32,491 nucleotides of DNA from a virus, in the IMG/VR virus record IMGVR_UViG_3300033144_000765, positions 1 to 32,491 of that record. One strand, written 5' to 3'. The translations under genes were made by a program, and so were the position numbers. Numbering within the stretch: position 1 is the stretch's first letter; each line of letters starts with the position of its first letter. Positions 19,701-27,699 of this stretch are shown here, one piece after another. A model generated the notes under the pieces. It made no database searches, was not told the DNA's origin, and was given only the letters and a program-made list of their open reading frames with translations.

Positions 19701-22700
19701 GGTGCAACATTAGCAACTTGGCCTTGTTCTGGTAGTAAAACTGTATTCAATGTAGGATCGTTAGGTACAAAACTAAACACAAAAGAAATAGCTCCTTTAA
19801 AAGGTGCTTGCGCATAATCTTGTAAAAACGTCCAATAAGCTCCAGTTATTCCAGATAATCCAGTGAAAAAATTATTTAGTTTTAAATTATAGGTTTGGTT
19901 AGGTGGTGCTCCATATTGTATAGGCGTAAAGAAGTCTTGAGTTCCAGCTCCAAATGAAAGATTAATAAAACCACCAGAGTTATCAGGTACTTGAGCTGTA
20001 GAATTATTCCAATCTATAACACCTGCTACTTGACTACCTAATTGATCTACAGCATAAAAGTCGTTGGCTAGTAAATCATCACCATTAAGACCAGGCTTAT
20101 CACTTTCATCACCTATAAATCTCCACTCAGGTCCTATATCTCTAGGGCCAAACGGTTGAGAGGCTTCTTCGTTTAAATCTGATATTAAACCAGTCGTAGA
20201 TGTTTCCCAAAAAATATCTAAATTAGACTCTACAGGAGATGTTTCTAAAACAGATAACTCAGGTAGTACTATTAAACTTCTTTCTGGCCCAGCAGTAACA
20301 TAAGATCCTAATCCCTCCTTTGTTGACATTCTAAGTATTAAAGGATTTGAAGCTGCGTTGTAAAAAGTGGCGTTAGTAAAAGTTAATGCTGCAGAGTCAG
20401 CTATATCAAAAGGATATTCTTCTGCCTCTATATTAAACATTGCCTCCATACCTTCTGTTCCGGCACCAGTTCCATCACTTATAAAGTCTGGATTTTGTCT
20501 ATAATTTTTAACCAACGCTCCGCTAGGGATAGTATTAGTGTTTCCACTAGTTACTAAAACAGTAGCATTGTCAAATATATTTGTACTATATTGCTTTACA
20601 AAAACGTTTTGATTTTCGTTTGCAACGGTTACATTATTAGACTGGTGAGATAGTATAACAGTTTTAGTTTGACCCATACCCATGTCGGCTAACGTACCAA
20701 TCGTTACTACAGAGTCAGGAGATTGACCAGGGTAGTATTGAGTATTGTAAGGTTGATTTAAAGTTAAAGTGCTATAAGGTTCTACAGCTGGAGCTGCTTG
20801 ATATTTAGTAGCTATATTATTTACCCTGCCAAATAACCTTACACTAGATCCAAAAGTTTTCTGTGTTGGACCTACTTCTCTTAAGTCTCTTGGTACTTTA
20901 TTTATGTTATCATTTATAAGAACCGTATGTGCGATAGTATTTATAACAGAGTCAGACGTGTATTCTAAGTACCCATCTAACATACCTGGAGTATAAACAT
21001 TGTAGTAATCTGTTTCAGTTTGTTTTACAACTACCTTATAACTATACCAACCTAAAGGGTTTGTAACTTCATCATATATACCGTTGTTTATTATAGTTGG
21101 ATCAAACAGTTGTATAGGACTGTTAAAAAGCATTTTAATAGAGTCACCTACCCAATATATTATTTCTTCACCACCTTGTTCTTTGTATTTGTGATATATT
21201 GTGGAGTTTTTAAAAGTTATTCCATTTATTATTTCTTCTTCAAGTGTAGTAGGACTTAATATAACTGGTGTTTGTCTACCAAATCTATCTGCTAAAACAA
21301 CACCTACTTGATAATTTCTATTTTGCTTTAATGTATGGTTTGGATAAGCCACTCTTGATGCCACTTTTTGAGAGGTAGCTGTTGGGGGATTAACGTTAGT
21401 GTTTAACTTTTCACTTACACCTACTTTATAATCTAACGAAGACGGGTATGGATTACTTGTTACAAAATTTCCATAAACAACTCTATTACCTACAATTTCT
21501 TGAGTTAAGGCTCTCACTGGAACTCTATCAAATACTCTTGTTGTTTCATTTTCAGGTAATACTTTTATTGGTTTTGCAGACTCATATTCCCAGTTTATAA
21601 AACTATTAGATGAATTAAATATTGGATCTGTTATTTTAATCTTTTTGACTATGTTTACAGGTATGCTGTTAGCTTCTTTATAAAGAATTTCTAAAGAAAC
21701 AACTTTATATTTATCTCTTAGTTCATTAGCAGGACATGGTAGATCAATGTATATATTAATACTGTCTACCTTATTTTCCATAAAGTCTACTATAGTACTC
21801 TTGTATGCATTATCTTCTTGCACTGAGTTTATTCCATCACCTACACCGTTATAAGTTTTTGGTAGATTTAGTATAAAATATCCATCTTGCTTAGGTATAA
21901 AAGCAGTTTGAGTGAATGGTGCCATTAAAGACATTTCATCATCTTCGTATTTAAACCTATAACTAAACCGAACAAATTTATCTTCTAAAAAAGATCCATC
22001 ACCTGCAAACTCAGGATCGTACGTTGGATTAGGGTTTGTTGGTAAACCTGTTACTGAGTTATATTTATCTTGACCGTAGTTAACAGGATTAGCATCAATA
22101 CTTTTATTTTTCATTTGAGGCTGTGGCACATCTTGACCACCACAATCTTCTATAGCCCAAAGCCTAGGTGGAGAATAAGGATAATACTTAGCTACAGATA
22201 TTTGGTCTTCAGTTACGTAATGAAAAGGACTACTAAGCGCTCTATCGATATTTATTTTTCTTGGTTGATTTCTATTATCAGTCCAAAATAGTAAATTTTC
22301 TAACACGTTTATTCCTGTTACTAAGCTATTTTTAGAAAAGTTTAGGTATCTACCTGTTGTTAATATACTTAATTGCCTAGTCATTACGTTAAAGCAAGAT
22401 ATAGCATTGTATATTTCAGGGTACGTAGTATTATTTACTAACTGTGGATGTTGTAAGTTTGTTTGAGAATTATCTATATAATTAGTTACAAATAAGAATA
22501 TTCTATCATTGTTCTCATCAATCTTAAAACCAATAACATCTAAATTATCTGGTGATTGCAAGCCAGATGTTTCTTTAATCTGTATAACAGCCTCTCTAAC
22601 AAGCTCATTACCTAAAGCGTTTTCTAAAGCTCCTACATCAGCACCTTCAGATCTACTTATTTGCACGTTTTGAGCTTGTCTATATTCTCCACTTGGAACA

Positions 22701-22762
22701 AGTCTGTCATCCAGATCTTGATTCATTTTGGATTTTATGAATAAATTCTTTACTTCTGCCAT
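16784..22762 (-). CDS. Large nozzle-type tail protein with Ig-like domain, 1992 aa
   Basis: The N-terminus (KNLFIKSKMNQDLDDRLVPS, then GEYRQAQNVQISRSEGADVG and ALENALGNE) has the opening pattern of short-tail nozzle proteins such as T7 gp12 and P22 gp10. Propeller-like strands follow (NDRIFLFVTNY, ISCFNVMTRQLSIL, NLLFWTDNRNQPRKINID). Residues ~400-1000 are beta-rich. Around 1060-1150 there is a cadherin/PKD-like Ig repeat ending PGTYTLVFSVTDANGFG. The last ~840 residues are Gly/Asn/Trp-rich with many short strands and could be a receptor-binding or tail-tip region. It is much longer than T7 gp12 (about 790 aa). It follows the connector gene with only a 2-base gap. No separate tail fibre gene was recognised in the window, so host recognition may reside here; that is inference. 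Confidence 0.72.
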   Translation of the reverse strand: MAEVKNLFIKSKMNQDLDDRLVPSGEYRQAQNVQISRSEGADVGALENALGNELVREAVIQIKETSGLQSPDNLDVIGFKIDENNDRIFLFVTNYIDNSQTNLQHPQLVNNTTYPEIYNAISCFNVMTRQLSILTTGRYLNFSKNSLVTGINVLENLLFWTDNRNQPRKINIDRALSSPFHYVTEDQISVAKYYPYSPPRLWAIEDCGGQDVPQPQMKNKSIDANPVNYGQDKYNSVTGLPTNPNPTYDPEFAGDGSFLEDKFVRFSYRFKYEDDEMSLMAPFTQTAFIPKQDGYFILNLPKTYNGVGDGINSVQEDNAYKSTIVDFMENKVDSINIYIDLPCPANELRDKYKVVSLEILYKEANSIPVNIVKKIKITDPIFNSSNSFINWEYESAKPIKVLPENETTRVFDRVPVRALTQEIVGNRVVYGNFVTSNPYPSSLDYKVGVSEKLNTNVNPPTATSQKVASRVAYPNHTLKQNRNYQVGVVLADRFGRQTPVILSPTTLEEEIINGITFKNSTIYHKYKEQGGEEIIYWVGDSIKMLFNSPIQLFDPTIINNGIYDEVTNPLGWYSYKVVVKQTETDYYNVYTPGMLDGYLEYTSDSVINTIAHTVLINDNINKVPRDLREVGPTQKTFGSSVRLFGRVNNIATKYQAAPAVEPYSTLTLNQPYNTQYYPGQSPDSVVTIGTLADMGMGQTKTVILSHQSNNVTVANENQNVFVKQYSTNIFDNATVLVTSGNTNTIPSGALVKNYRQNPDFISDGTGAGTEGMEAMFNIEAEEYPFDIADSAALTFTNATFYNAASNPLILRMSTKEGLGSYVTAGPERSLIVLPELSVLETSPVESNLDIFWETSTTGLISDLNEEASQPFGPRDIGPEWRFIGDESDKPGLNGDDLLANDFYAVDQLGSQVAGVIDWNNSTAQVPDNSGGFINLSFGAGTQDFFTPIQYGAPPNQTYNLKLNNFFTGLSGITGAYWTFLQDYAQAPFKGAISFVFSFVPNDPTLNTVLLPEQGQVANVAPYFGDIDPNTGDPEGIPAFPDVPSFSSFDFPEILKTFNGTSNTSTNTSQLICNLTSQVEILDPFNQVTAPNGGPLFELVQNTSNNGAAIDGEYKLKLNAGGQPGTYTLVFSVTDANGFGATTTATSSINLLQPGLEGNITNASIQYGIWSGHYGYFSRNKAGINLEGVNSGAPMWKNPSGYAPMPSMIRQVDTLQTLTCGSGTGTSKVRAPLGSWPKQVWDDTFGTNGDDVFGLVLDYAATWAGRQRGEDAAQVMPSYAWPEYTSINLRGWWAGGGNEGDFPDVNGFEYGNGSSSLTETSNRTGGLVQPWDRYVPLGSQTSAISWWSRQIMPDNTGKPPADGNLTFGTSFWTQSAADTGFGYRYVLASAVNGAIFGWGYKADTSNDNWESGNNEDDDNGNCFRRARGGKPSSFKVGSNSRRNKKWNEIVGNDRDAKVTGLAVAWNNAWGINNWGDATLYNWKSHGNMSKISFRNRINVQCGNQDGLEEGTALIRIVIDHFNFDSNSDFATGNGRTINATGGTTCVQEGVMFGNFLIQYRPNSTSAWETATDINNQPLQTGIWDTLSDEANFYGYGSCLFYRGDFNNSQVRNGTTTIPYNKKDNGSEPVAGDNQGMCVPGIYLQEKGNGTVKDKGNGKSFIMQEQDFYLKQDAGGNFPQGLALRNYNNASPGNNQAYAEVCFAVNKAGDYRFVFDNLRQGLKPYPDANSNFGPSYNGARPYMTTTIRGGGGGAAGTFDRSIGPGVCVQVHDLYNERPDNRIWGKKSPSPKFDQKPAYNGIAQQQNFRFPKNSQASDYVWYAYTVAINEQSNRLTAVDFVNDVWDPANNNYQYLFAKEPVFRYVSNFYTRVKAGNDYIYSKFTGGSQNGWFAFTKRYVSPNDNTIPSTNQVFPLGDWLFPEQAGVPYGDERAMGPRRGSIDTVGGVYHTWAVEIEANTGNFLTRPIPTSYLDVYTTQPSWYDETSDWTTGPNVQ

Positions 22763-22764
22763 AG

Positions 22765-24252
22765 TTAATGTTTAATCCATTTTGATTTACCTCTCATTAC
22801 TTGAACAAATTCACCAAGTTTAATATTACTTAATCTTATCTTAGCGTTTCTTAAAGCTGCTCTTCTATCCACTTTGTATCTTCTAACGATGTATTCTTGT
22901 ATATTAGGCATTGTTGACAACAAACTGTAAGCAATGTGCATGTACATAGCTTGCTCAGCCATTTTAGGAACTTTAGTATCACCGTCGTAAGCTAGACCAT
23001 CTGATATGTATTCTAATATAATCATTTGATCTTTCAAGTTACTGCTGAAGTTGAACATATTTCTTCTTCTATCTATATTAAACCAACCATTCATATTTGA
23101 TACTTCAGGCTCTAAGCCGTACCTTTGGCCCCAAACTTGATCCCACCAAGTCCAATTATAGATATTAGCATTTAAATCTTGCGCATCTATTAAACCGTTT
23201 AAATTATTGTCGTTGTTATTTTGCCACTGTATATTAGTATTAGACTTACCCGCTATTAAGTTTTGACCAAACTCACCTTGCACAGGCATTCCATCACTAT
23301 CTTGTATAATTGGCTGCGTTGGACTACTAGTTAAAGTCGTTGGGTATATAGGATGTTTAACTCCTAAATGATCAACCCAAGAAACCTGTACATAATTAAC
23401 GTAGTCTTGAGGTATTACACAACTGTTATTTGGTTGTAAATCAAGCTCTTGAGACTTAACCGATCTTAATGTATCATAGCTAAATTCTTGTAAACCTCTT
23501 TTAGCATGAAAAACTATTTGACTTCTAGGTATTGTTTCTAATAATTTACCAGGACCAGTGTATCCAACCACAAAGTTATCAACTATATCATCAAGTTTTA
23601 TATACTCGTAGCTGCCGTAATTATCCCATATTGATTGTTGTTGTAATTGGATTTTAACCGCTACTTGAGTGTAAGGAGATATAGGCCCGGGTATACCAGT
23701 TGAATTAAAAAAAGATATTAAATTTGTTCCAACATCTGAAACAGAATAAGTACTTCCAGTAAATAAATTACCAGCTTGTAATGTTATAGTAAATGAAGCG
23801 CTACCACTACCTAATGAGTTTGGTGGAATAGTAAGAACTGTTCCATCTAAGTAATCACTACCTAAATTTATAACGCTTATACCACCTATTGTTTGATTAG
23901 TTACCGTGATACTGAGCAATACACCATTACCCTGAGGAGACGTTGGTGCTACAATCCAACCGTTTGGAGGACTGTCTACATAAGAAGCGCTAGTAGCTAC
24001 ACTAGGTGTTAAAGTGTTACCCTGTGTTACAACCACTCCATTATCCACAAAAGATGGAAACTCTATGTAGTTTTGTTGAGCTCCAGATCCAGTTGGATCT
24101 ACAAATATTTTATAATTAGCTGGTTTTTCATTAGGTATATTGTCCCATAAGTCTACGTCTAATCGAGACTGTATTTCGGTTATAGATGAAGTTGAAAAAT
24201 GTATATCAGAACCTGTATAGTATTCTTGATTTGTTTGATCTATTAGTCCCAT
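22765..24252 (-). CDS. Head-tail connector/adaptor-type protein with beta insert, 495 aa
   Basis: Residues ~215 onward (YEYIKLDDIVDNFVVGYTG, IVFHAKRGLQEFSYDTLRSV, CVIPQDYVNYVQVSWVDHLG, MIILEYISDGLAYDGDTKVP, then KMAEQAMYMHIAYSLLS) look like an adaptor or ring protein. The helix bundle and beta-strand order resembles phage connector-complex proteins, and I recall close relatives in marine phages. Residues ~45-200 are a beta-rich insert rich in Ser, Gly and Thr with a repeat-like LLSITVTNQTIGGISVINL ... LDGTVLTIPPNSLGSGSASF pattern, as in tail/baseplate decoration modules. The C-terminus is basic (RRAALRNAKIRL, GKSKWIKH). It lies between the 235-aa adaptor candidate (6-base gap) and the nozzle gene. 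The connector role is inferred from neighbours and motif memory. Confidence 0.6.
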   Translation of the reverse strand: MGLIDQTNQEYYTGSDIHFSTSSITEIQSRLDVDLWDNIPNEKPANYKIFVDPTGSGAQQNYIEFPSFVDNGVVVTQGNTLTPSVATSASYVDSPPNGWIVAPTSPQGNGVLLSITVTNQTIGGISVINLGSDYLDGTVLTIPPNSLGSGSASFTITLQAGNLFTGSTYSVSDVGTNLISFFNSTGIPGPISPYTQVAVKIQLQQQSIWDNYGSYEYIKLDDIVDNFVVGYTGPGKLLETIPRSQIVFHAKRGLQEFSYDTLRSVKSQELDLQPNNSCVIPQDYVNYVQVSWVDHLGVKHPIYPTTLTSSPTQPIIQDSDGMPVQGEFGQNLIAGKSNTNIQWQNNNDNNLNGLIDAQDLNANIYNWTWWDQVWGQRYGLEPEVSNMNGWFNIDRRRNMFNFSSNLKDQMIILEYISDGLAYDGDTKVPKMAEQAMYMHIAYSLLSTMPNIQEYIVRRYKVDRRAALRNAKIRLSNIKLGEFVQVMRGKSKWIKH

Positions 24253-24258
24253 ATCTTA

Positions 24259-24966
24259 TTAACTTTTTTCGTTAGCATCTTCAGCTGCAGCCATCTGTGC
24301 TGCATTTTGTATTATTTGAGGATCTCTTATTATTATACCAGAGTATGATAATATTTTAAGTATAACCTCCGTTTGTTCAACACTAGATAACTCAAAGTCT
24401 GTTCCGCCAGTGTATGTGTATTGACCTTGACTACCTGTACTATACTCCCAAGTAGGTGGTTCAGGTTTTCTAACGTAATATAAAACAAACCTACTTTCAT
24501 TAGAAGAAATACTTGGAAATACAAAAAAATCATCTTGTATTCTATAATAGTATAGTAATTTAGAATCACTTTTAGTTAACTTACTTCTTTGTAGATCAGA
24601 AAACTCTTTTCTAGTAACTAATTGAACTTCTCTACTTGGTAGATTATCTATTTGTAACTCTAGTGTACCAACTCTATGTACATCGCCAGCTTGTACTTTT
24701 AAACTACCTGGTAGTGTACCAGTGGTTAATTCTGAAAACTTTTCAAATATCTGTATTCTTTCTCTTAAACTTTTTACCCTATTAGCGTACTCACTGTCAT
24801 TTTGAGGAGATCTAAGTTGTTGATTGAGGTCTTCAAAATATTTTTCAAATATTTCTAGCTGAACCTGATTAGCTACGCTATTAAATTCAGCAGGTGTTAG
24901 GTAACCTCGTTGCTCCTTGTTTAATATATATAAAACAGTTTTGTAAACTAAGTTGGCTTTTATCAT
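24259..24966 (-). CDS. Head-tail adaptor (tail tubular A-like) candidate, 235 aa
   Basis: The N-terminus MIKANLVYKTVLYILNKEQ-RGYLTPAEFNSVANQVQLEIFEKYF reads as two helices with a Gly-Tyr-Leu-Thr turn. It resembles a small adaptor/ring protein I recall as very common in marine phages, usually between capsid and tail genes. A helical, charged middle (SLRERIQIFEKF) and a beta C-terminal half (VGTLELQIDNLPSREVQLV, DDFFVFPSI, RFVLYYVRKPEPPTWEYS) follow. The end is helical (EQTEVILKILSYSGIIIRDP), as in gp11/gp4-type adaptors that dock on the portal. It is the first gene after the 24979-25007 terminator and the start of the tail cluster. Function is inferred from layout and motif memory. Confidence 0.62.
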   Translation of the reverse strand: MIKANLVYKTVLYILNKEQRGYLTPAEFNSVANQVQLEIFEKYFEDLNQQLRSPQNDSEYANRVKSLRERIQIFEKFSELTTGTLPGSLKVQAGDVHRVGTLELQIDNLPSREVQLVTRKEFSDLQRSKLTKSDSKLLYYYRIQDDFFVFPSISSNESRFVLYYVRKPEPPTWEYSTGSQGQYTYTGGTDFELSSVEQTEVILKILSYSGIIIRDPQIIQNAAQMAAAEDANEKS

Positions 24967-24978
24967 CTTTTATTATTT

Positions 24979-25007
24979 AAAAAAAAGGGTGGCGTAAACC
25001 ACCCTTT
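24979..25007 (-). terminator. Intrinsic terminator after the 240-aa gene
   Basis: On the minus strand AAAGGGTGG and CCACCCTTT form a 9-bp stem (six G-C pairs) around a 6-base loop, followed by eight T residues. It lies 14 bases after the 240-aa stop and 12 bases before the adaptor ATG. Tail genes downstream therefore need read-through or a promoter of their own; none was recognised. Confidence 0.85.
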
Positions 25008-25021
25008 ATATATATCACTTG

Positions 25022-25744
25022 TTATTTAAGTTTTTTCTCTATTGACTTATAAACTTCCATACCTTCCTTACGACCATTGCTTCCCCATTTAAAGGTTCTT
25101 TGATCATCTGCAATTCTTATGATACCGTGCTCTTGGGCTAGTATACCAAAGTTTCTTAATACAACATTTTCGTCTTCTGAAAGTTCTAAGAACAATCTAG
25201 AGTTTCTTTTAGCATATAACAATAAATCTCTTCTCAGTTCCTTAGAGCTCAACTCTGTTACTCTTGAACCTACTTCAACTCTCATTATAGCTTCAGCTTG
25301 ATCTATGTCCATTTCGTAAGCAACATTCATAGCAGCTATTTCCATTTCTATATCTTCAAAGTCATCTTCCGCTTGAACCTCTGCATCAAACTCTTCAAAT
25401 ATTAAACCTCTATGAGGGTGTTTAGCTAAAAACTCTTGTAAATTTCTTTTTTCTTTAGGAACCATCATATGCCCTTTTTCAAATACAATGTGTCTAAGAG
25501 TAGCAGGTCCTTTTTGTTCATCAACAAAAATAGACTTTTGATTTGTAGCATATCTTAGTTCTCTTTCATAACCAGCTTCTGGATCGAACCATACTAATGG
25601 GTATTTTCTAGAGTGTCTACTAGGTATTGTATGTGTTAAAGGATGTCTGTTTCCTTTTAAGAAATAATTTCTATCTTTATATTCCCAAGTATCTTTTTTA
25701 ACCTCTTGCTTGGGAGCAGGAGCTTTTTTTTCTTTTGTTTCCAT
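25022..25744 (-). CDS. Unrecognised head-region protein, 240 aa
   Basis: The first ~18 residues are Lys/Glu/Pro-rich and probably disordered. Residues ~45-115 form a beta-rich domain with KYPLVWFDPEAGYERELRYA, KSIFVDEQKG, HIVFEKGHMMVPK and LQEFLAKHPHRG, a pattern I have seen in other phage head-region proteins but cannot name. The remainder is acidic, helical and soluble (VQAEDDFEDIEMEIAAM ... VYKSIEKKLK). The gene stands alone between two intrinsic terminators, in the gap between capsid and tail genes. Independent dosage control is therefore likely. Its start is abutted by a four-copy ATTAT repeat and no Shine-Dalgarno sequence. It could be a head-completion or internal head protein; function is not assigned. 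Confidence 0.6.
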   Translation of the reverse strand: METKEKKAPAPKQEVKKDTWEYKDRNYFLKGNRHPLTHTIPSRHSRKYPLVWFDPEAGYERELRYATNQKSIFVDEQKGPATLRHIVFEKGHMMVPKEKRNLQEFLAKHPHRGLIFEEFDAEVQAEDDFEDIEMEIAAMNVAYEMDIDQAEAIMRVEVGSRVTELSSKELRRDLLLYAKRNSRLFLELSEDENVVLRNFGILAQEHGIIRIADDQRTFKWGSNGRKEGMEVYKSIEKKLK

Positions 25745-25762
25745 AATATAATATAATATAAT
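25743..25762 (-). repeat. Four-copy ATTAT pentanucleotide leader abutting the 240-aa start
   Basis: On the minus strand the sequence AATT is followed by four perfect ATTAT copies and then G, so the last repeat supplies the AT of the start codon. It continues directly from the U-tract of the preceding terminator. The scaffold-like gene has the same element with three copies. It may aid SD-less initiation or hold a promoter -10 element; this is not established. Confidence 0.7.
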
Positions 25763-25766
25763 AATT

Positions 25767-25792
25767 AAAAAAGACCCCGCCGAAGCGGGATC
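25767..25792 (-). terminator. Strong intrinsic terminator after capsid/103-aa pair, UUCG loop
   Basis: On the minus strand GATCCCGC and GCGGGGTC form an 8-bp stem closed by C(UUCG)G, an unusually stable tetraloop, followed by six T residues. One pair is U-G in the minus RNA but would be a C-A mismatch in the plus RNA, so the hairpin favours the minus strand. It ends 15 bases after the 103-aa stop and probably marks the end of the highly expressed capsid transcript, as T-phi does after T7 gene 10. Confidence 0.9.
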
Positions 25793-25807
25793 TTATTGTT
25801 TTTGAGG

Positions 25808-26119
25808 TTATGCAGCTCCTCTAGCAACTGAAGCAACATCTTTAGATAATTTGTCAGTGTTTTGCATTCCTGCACCACCGCCAATTAATCCAATTGCTTT
25901 TACAATCGCTTGTACGTCTGCCTGTATGAAGTGAGTTGAAGTTGTACCAACAACCCAACCAACAGGTGTTATTATAACTTCATTTTCACCATCACCATTA
26001 TACATAACTGATATTTTACCTGCTTTTGCAGCATCTCCAGATAGTCCGCAACTACCTACATCCTCAGCTGACAATACATCAAATGCGTCACCAGCTTTGT
26101 CTAATTTTACATATCCCAT
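25808..26119 (-). CDS. Small head protein next to capsid gene, decoration/vertex candidate
   Basis: This 103-aa protein begins MGYVKLDKAGDAFDVLSAED. Beta segments (KISVMYNGDGENEVIITPVG, HFIQADVQAIVKAIGLIGG) follow, and a short helical C-terminus (LSKDVASVARGAA) ends it. It is encoded 30 bases after the capsid gene and its transcript ends at a strong terminator, so it is probably made in large amounts with the capsid protein. That pattern fits a decoration or cementing protein. Two cysteine-bearing loops and a Gly-rich region are visible but no known domain was recognised. It could also be a minor head or internal protein. Confidence 0.6.
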   Translation of the reverse strand: MGYVKLDKAGDAFDVLSAEDVGSCGLSGDAAKAGKISVMYNGDGENEVIITPVGWVVGTTSTHFIQADVQAIVKAIGLIGGGAGMQNTDKLSKDVASVARGAA

Positions 26120-26149
26120 TTTCTTATTTTTTTAAATGTTAATAATTAA

Positions 26150-27673
26150 TTAAGCTGCTTTGAATAACACGAAGTTATTAGCCGCTTGAGTTACTAAACA
26201 TCTTTCAGATAAGAAACTAATAGTCATAGCATCTAAAGTGTCAGTGTATGCACCACCTACAGATCCAGTGATCCAAGACTTCATTCTTCTATCCTCAGTT
26301 TCAGAAGCTCTGTAACGAGTATGTAAGAAAGGTCTACGAATATTTGAACCTAACATTTGCATTTGGTCATATACAGTAGATGTACCTGCAGGAATTAACA
26401 CACCGTCAATTTCCTTAGATAAACCTCTTGTAGAAGCATCATTTAGATATTTCCAGTCAGTTTTGTAGAAGTCATAAGAACCTCTTCTGAAACCAGAAAA
26501 TCCAAAGTTCAACGCCATATCACCGTCATTTTCAAATAGACCGTAAGAAGCAGCTTGAGTAGATGCATAAGATCCATTCATAGCAGCAATCATGTCATCA
26601 AAGTCAAGAGCAGTTTGTCTAGATAAGAAAAGCATGTTTTCTTCAATAGCACCCTGCTTGTCTAAGTTTTTAAGGATTTCATCAAAATCACCTAAAGCAC
26701 CTGAACCAGGAGCAGCAGCACCAGCAAAGCCAGCATATACATTACCTCTTGCTTCAATAGCTGCAAATAATCCTTCAGAACCTTTAACAAGACCTGTAGC
26801 ACCACCTGGAGCAGCACCAGCTCCACCAAATTGGAAACTTGTACCAGAAGCGTAAACATCTGTAGGATCCATAAATTCAGCTTCAACCATTGCCATCTCT
26901 AATTGATCTTCAAATCTTAGTCTTGTTTCAGACTCAGACTTTAAATACCAAAGATATCCATCTTGACCATCTTCTGTAGATACTTCAACCCAACCGATCT
27001 GAGCAGTGTCAGAACCGTTAATTCTAAAGTTGTCTTTTAAGATGATAGGTGAGTTAGAGTACTGAGTAAAGTTTGGCTCAATAGAACCATCCATACCAAC
27101 AGAACCTTTTCCAAAATCAGAACCATAAACGAATAAATCAATTGATCCAGCAACGTTACCGTAAGGGTTTGTTTGATTATCGTAGAACTTAATTTCAAGA
27201 ATCTCACTGTTAGTACCTTTAACTCCCTGTACTAACGCTTTTCTAATTACTAATCCAGTAGCATTATCAGACATTAAAATTGTTTGACCAACTCTAATAG
27301 CACCTGATCTAGAACCAGCAGCAATATCCGGCTGAGCAACAGCTAGATTAAGTACTAACTCTTGGTCATATCCAGTACCACCACCATTAGCGTTGATTTC
27401 ACATTTTTTATATGAGATGTGCAATCTGTTTTGTTCAGACCAAACAACTTGGTCAGATGTCATAGGCATCTCTGCGCCTACCATTCTTAGGAAACCACCA
27501 ATTGTTCTGTTCCCGTATCTTTCTACTTCTGCTTCATAAAGCTCAGGTAGATATTGTTGTGCAAAGTTTCCTCCAGCAGCTCCTGTAAAATCTAAGTAGT
27601 TGGTGTTTAAAGCCATCTGAGATTGTGCAGGTACTAAAGAAGCAGGAAAACTTCCGCTTACATTAAAAGCCAT
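26150..27673 (-). CDS. Major capsid protein (HK97-fold candidate), 507 aa
   Basis: It follows the scaffold-like gene and portal in the order portal-scaffold-capsid. Features include an N-terminal arm (NVSGSFPASLVPAQSQMALN), a helical segment (AQQYLPELYEAEVERYGNRTIGG), a beta-rich middle (VVWSEQNRLHISYKK) and a C-terminal RASETEDRRMKSWITG ... SERCLV region. A Gly/Ala-rich stretch near residues 265-310 (GAGAAPGGATGLV, GFAGAAAPGSGALG) may be a surface loop or insertion. Size and gene order fit a capsid protein, and its transcript ends at strong terminators. The fold itself is inferred, since HK97 similarity cannot be read reliably by eye. The leader carries a perfect 13-bp tandem repeat ending at the ATG. 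Confidence 0.8.
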   Translation of the reverse strand: MAFNVSGSFPASLVPAQSQMALNTNYLDFTGAAGGNFAQQYLPELYEAEVERYGNRTIGGFLRMVGAEMPMTSDQVVWSEQNRLHISYKKCEINANGGGTGYDQELVLNLAVAQPDIAAGSRSGAIRVGQTILMSDNATGLVIRKALVQGVKGTNSEILEIKFYDNQTNPYGNVAGSIDLFVYGSDFGKGSVGMDGSIEPNFTQYSNSPIILKDNFRINGSDTAQIGWVEVSTEDGQDGYLWYLKSESETRLRFEDQLEMAMVEAEFMDPTDVYASGTSFQFGGAGAAPGGATGLVKGSEGLFAAIEARGNVYAGFAGAAAPGSGALGDFDEILKNLDKQGAIEENMLFLSRQTALDFDDMIAAMNGSYASTQAASYGLFENDGDMALNFGFSGFRRGSYDFYKTDWKYLNDASTRGLSKEIDGVLIPAGTSTVYDQMQMLGSNIRRPFLHTRYRASETEDRRMKSWITGSVGGAYTDTLDAMTISFLSERCLVTQAANNFVLFKAA

Positions 27674-27699
27674 AATTTTTAGTTTTAATTTTTAGTTTT
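27674..27699 (-). repeat. Perfect 13-bp tandem repeat at the capsid gene start
   Basis: On the minus strand AAAACTAAAAATT occurs twice in tandem and the second copy is followed directly by ATG. The first copy encodes the last residues and stop of the scaffold-like gene (KTKN-stop), while the second is the spacer and leader of the capsid gene. It contains no Shine-Dalgarno sequence, so an A-rich leader role in translation is possible. Confidence 0.75.

Noticed and set aside
25743-25762. (ATTAT)n repeat as an attachment site or origin
   Set aside because: It abuts start codons at two loci in the same orientation and there is no integrase or replication gene nearby, so a leader role fits better.
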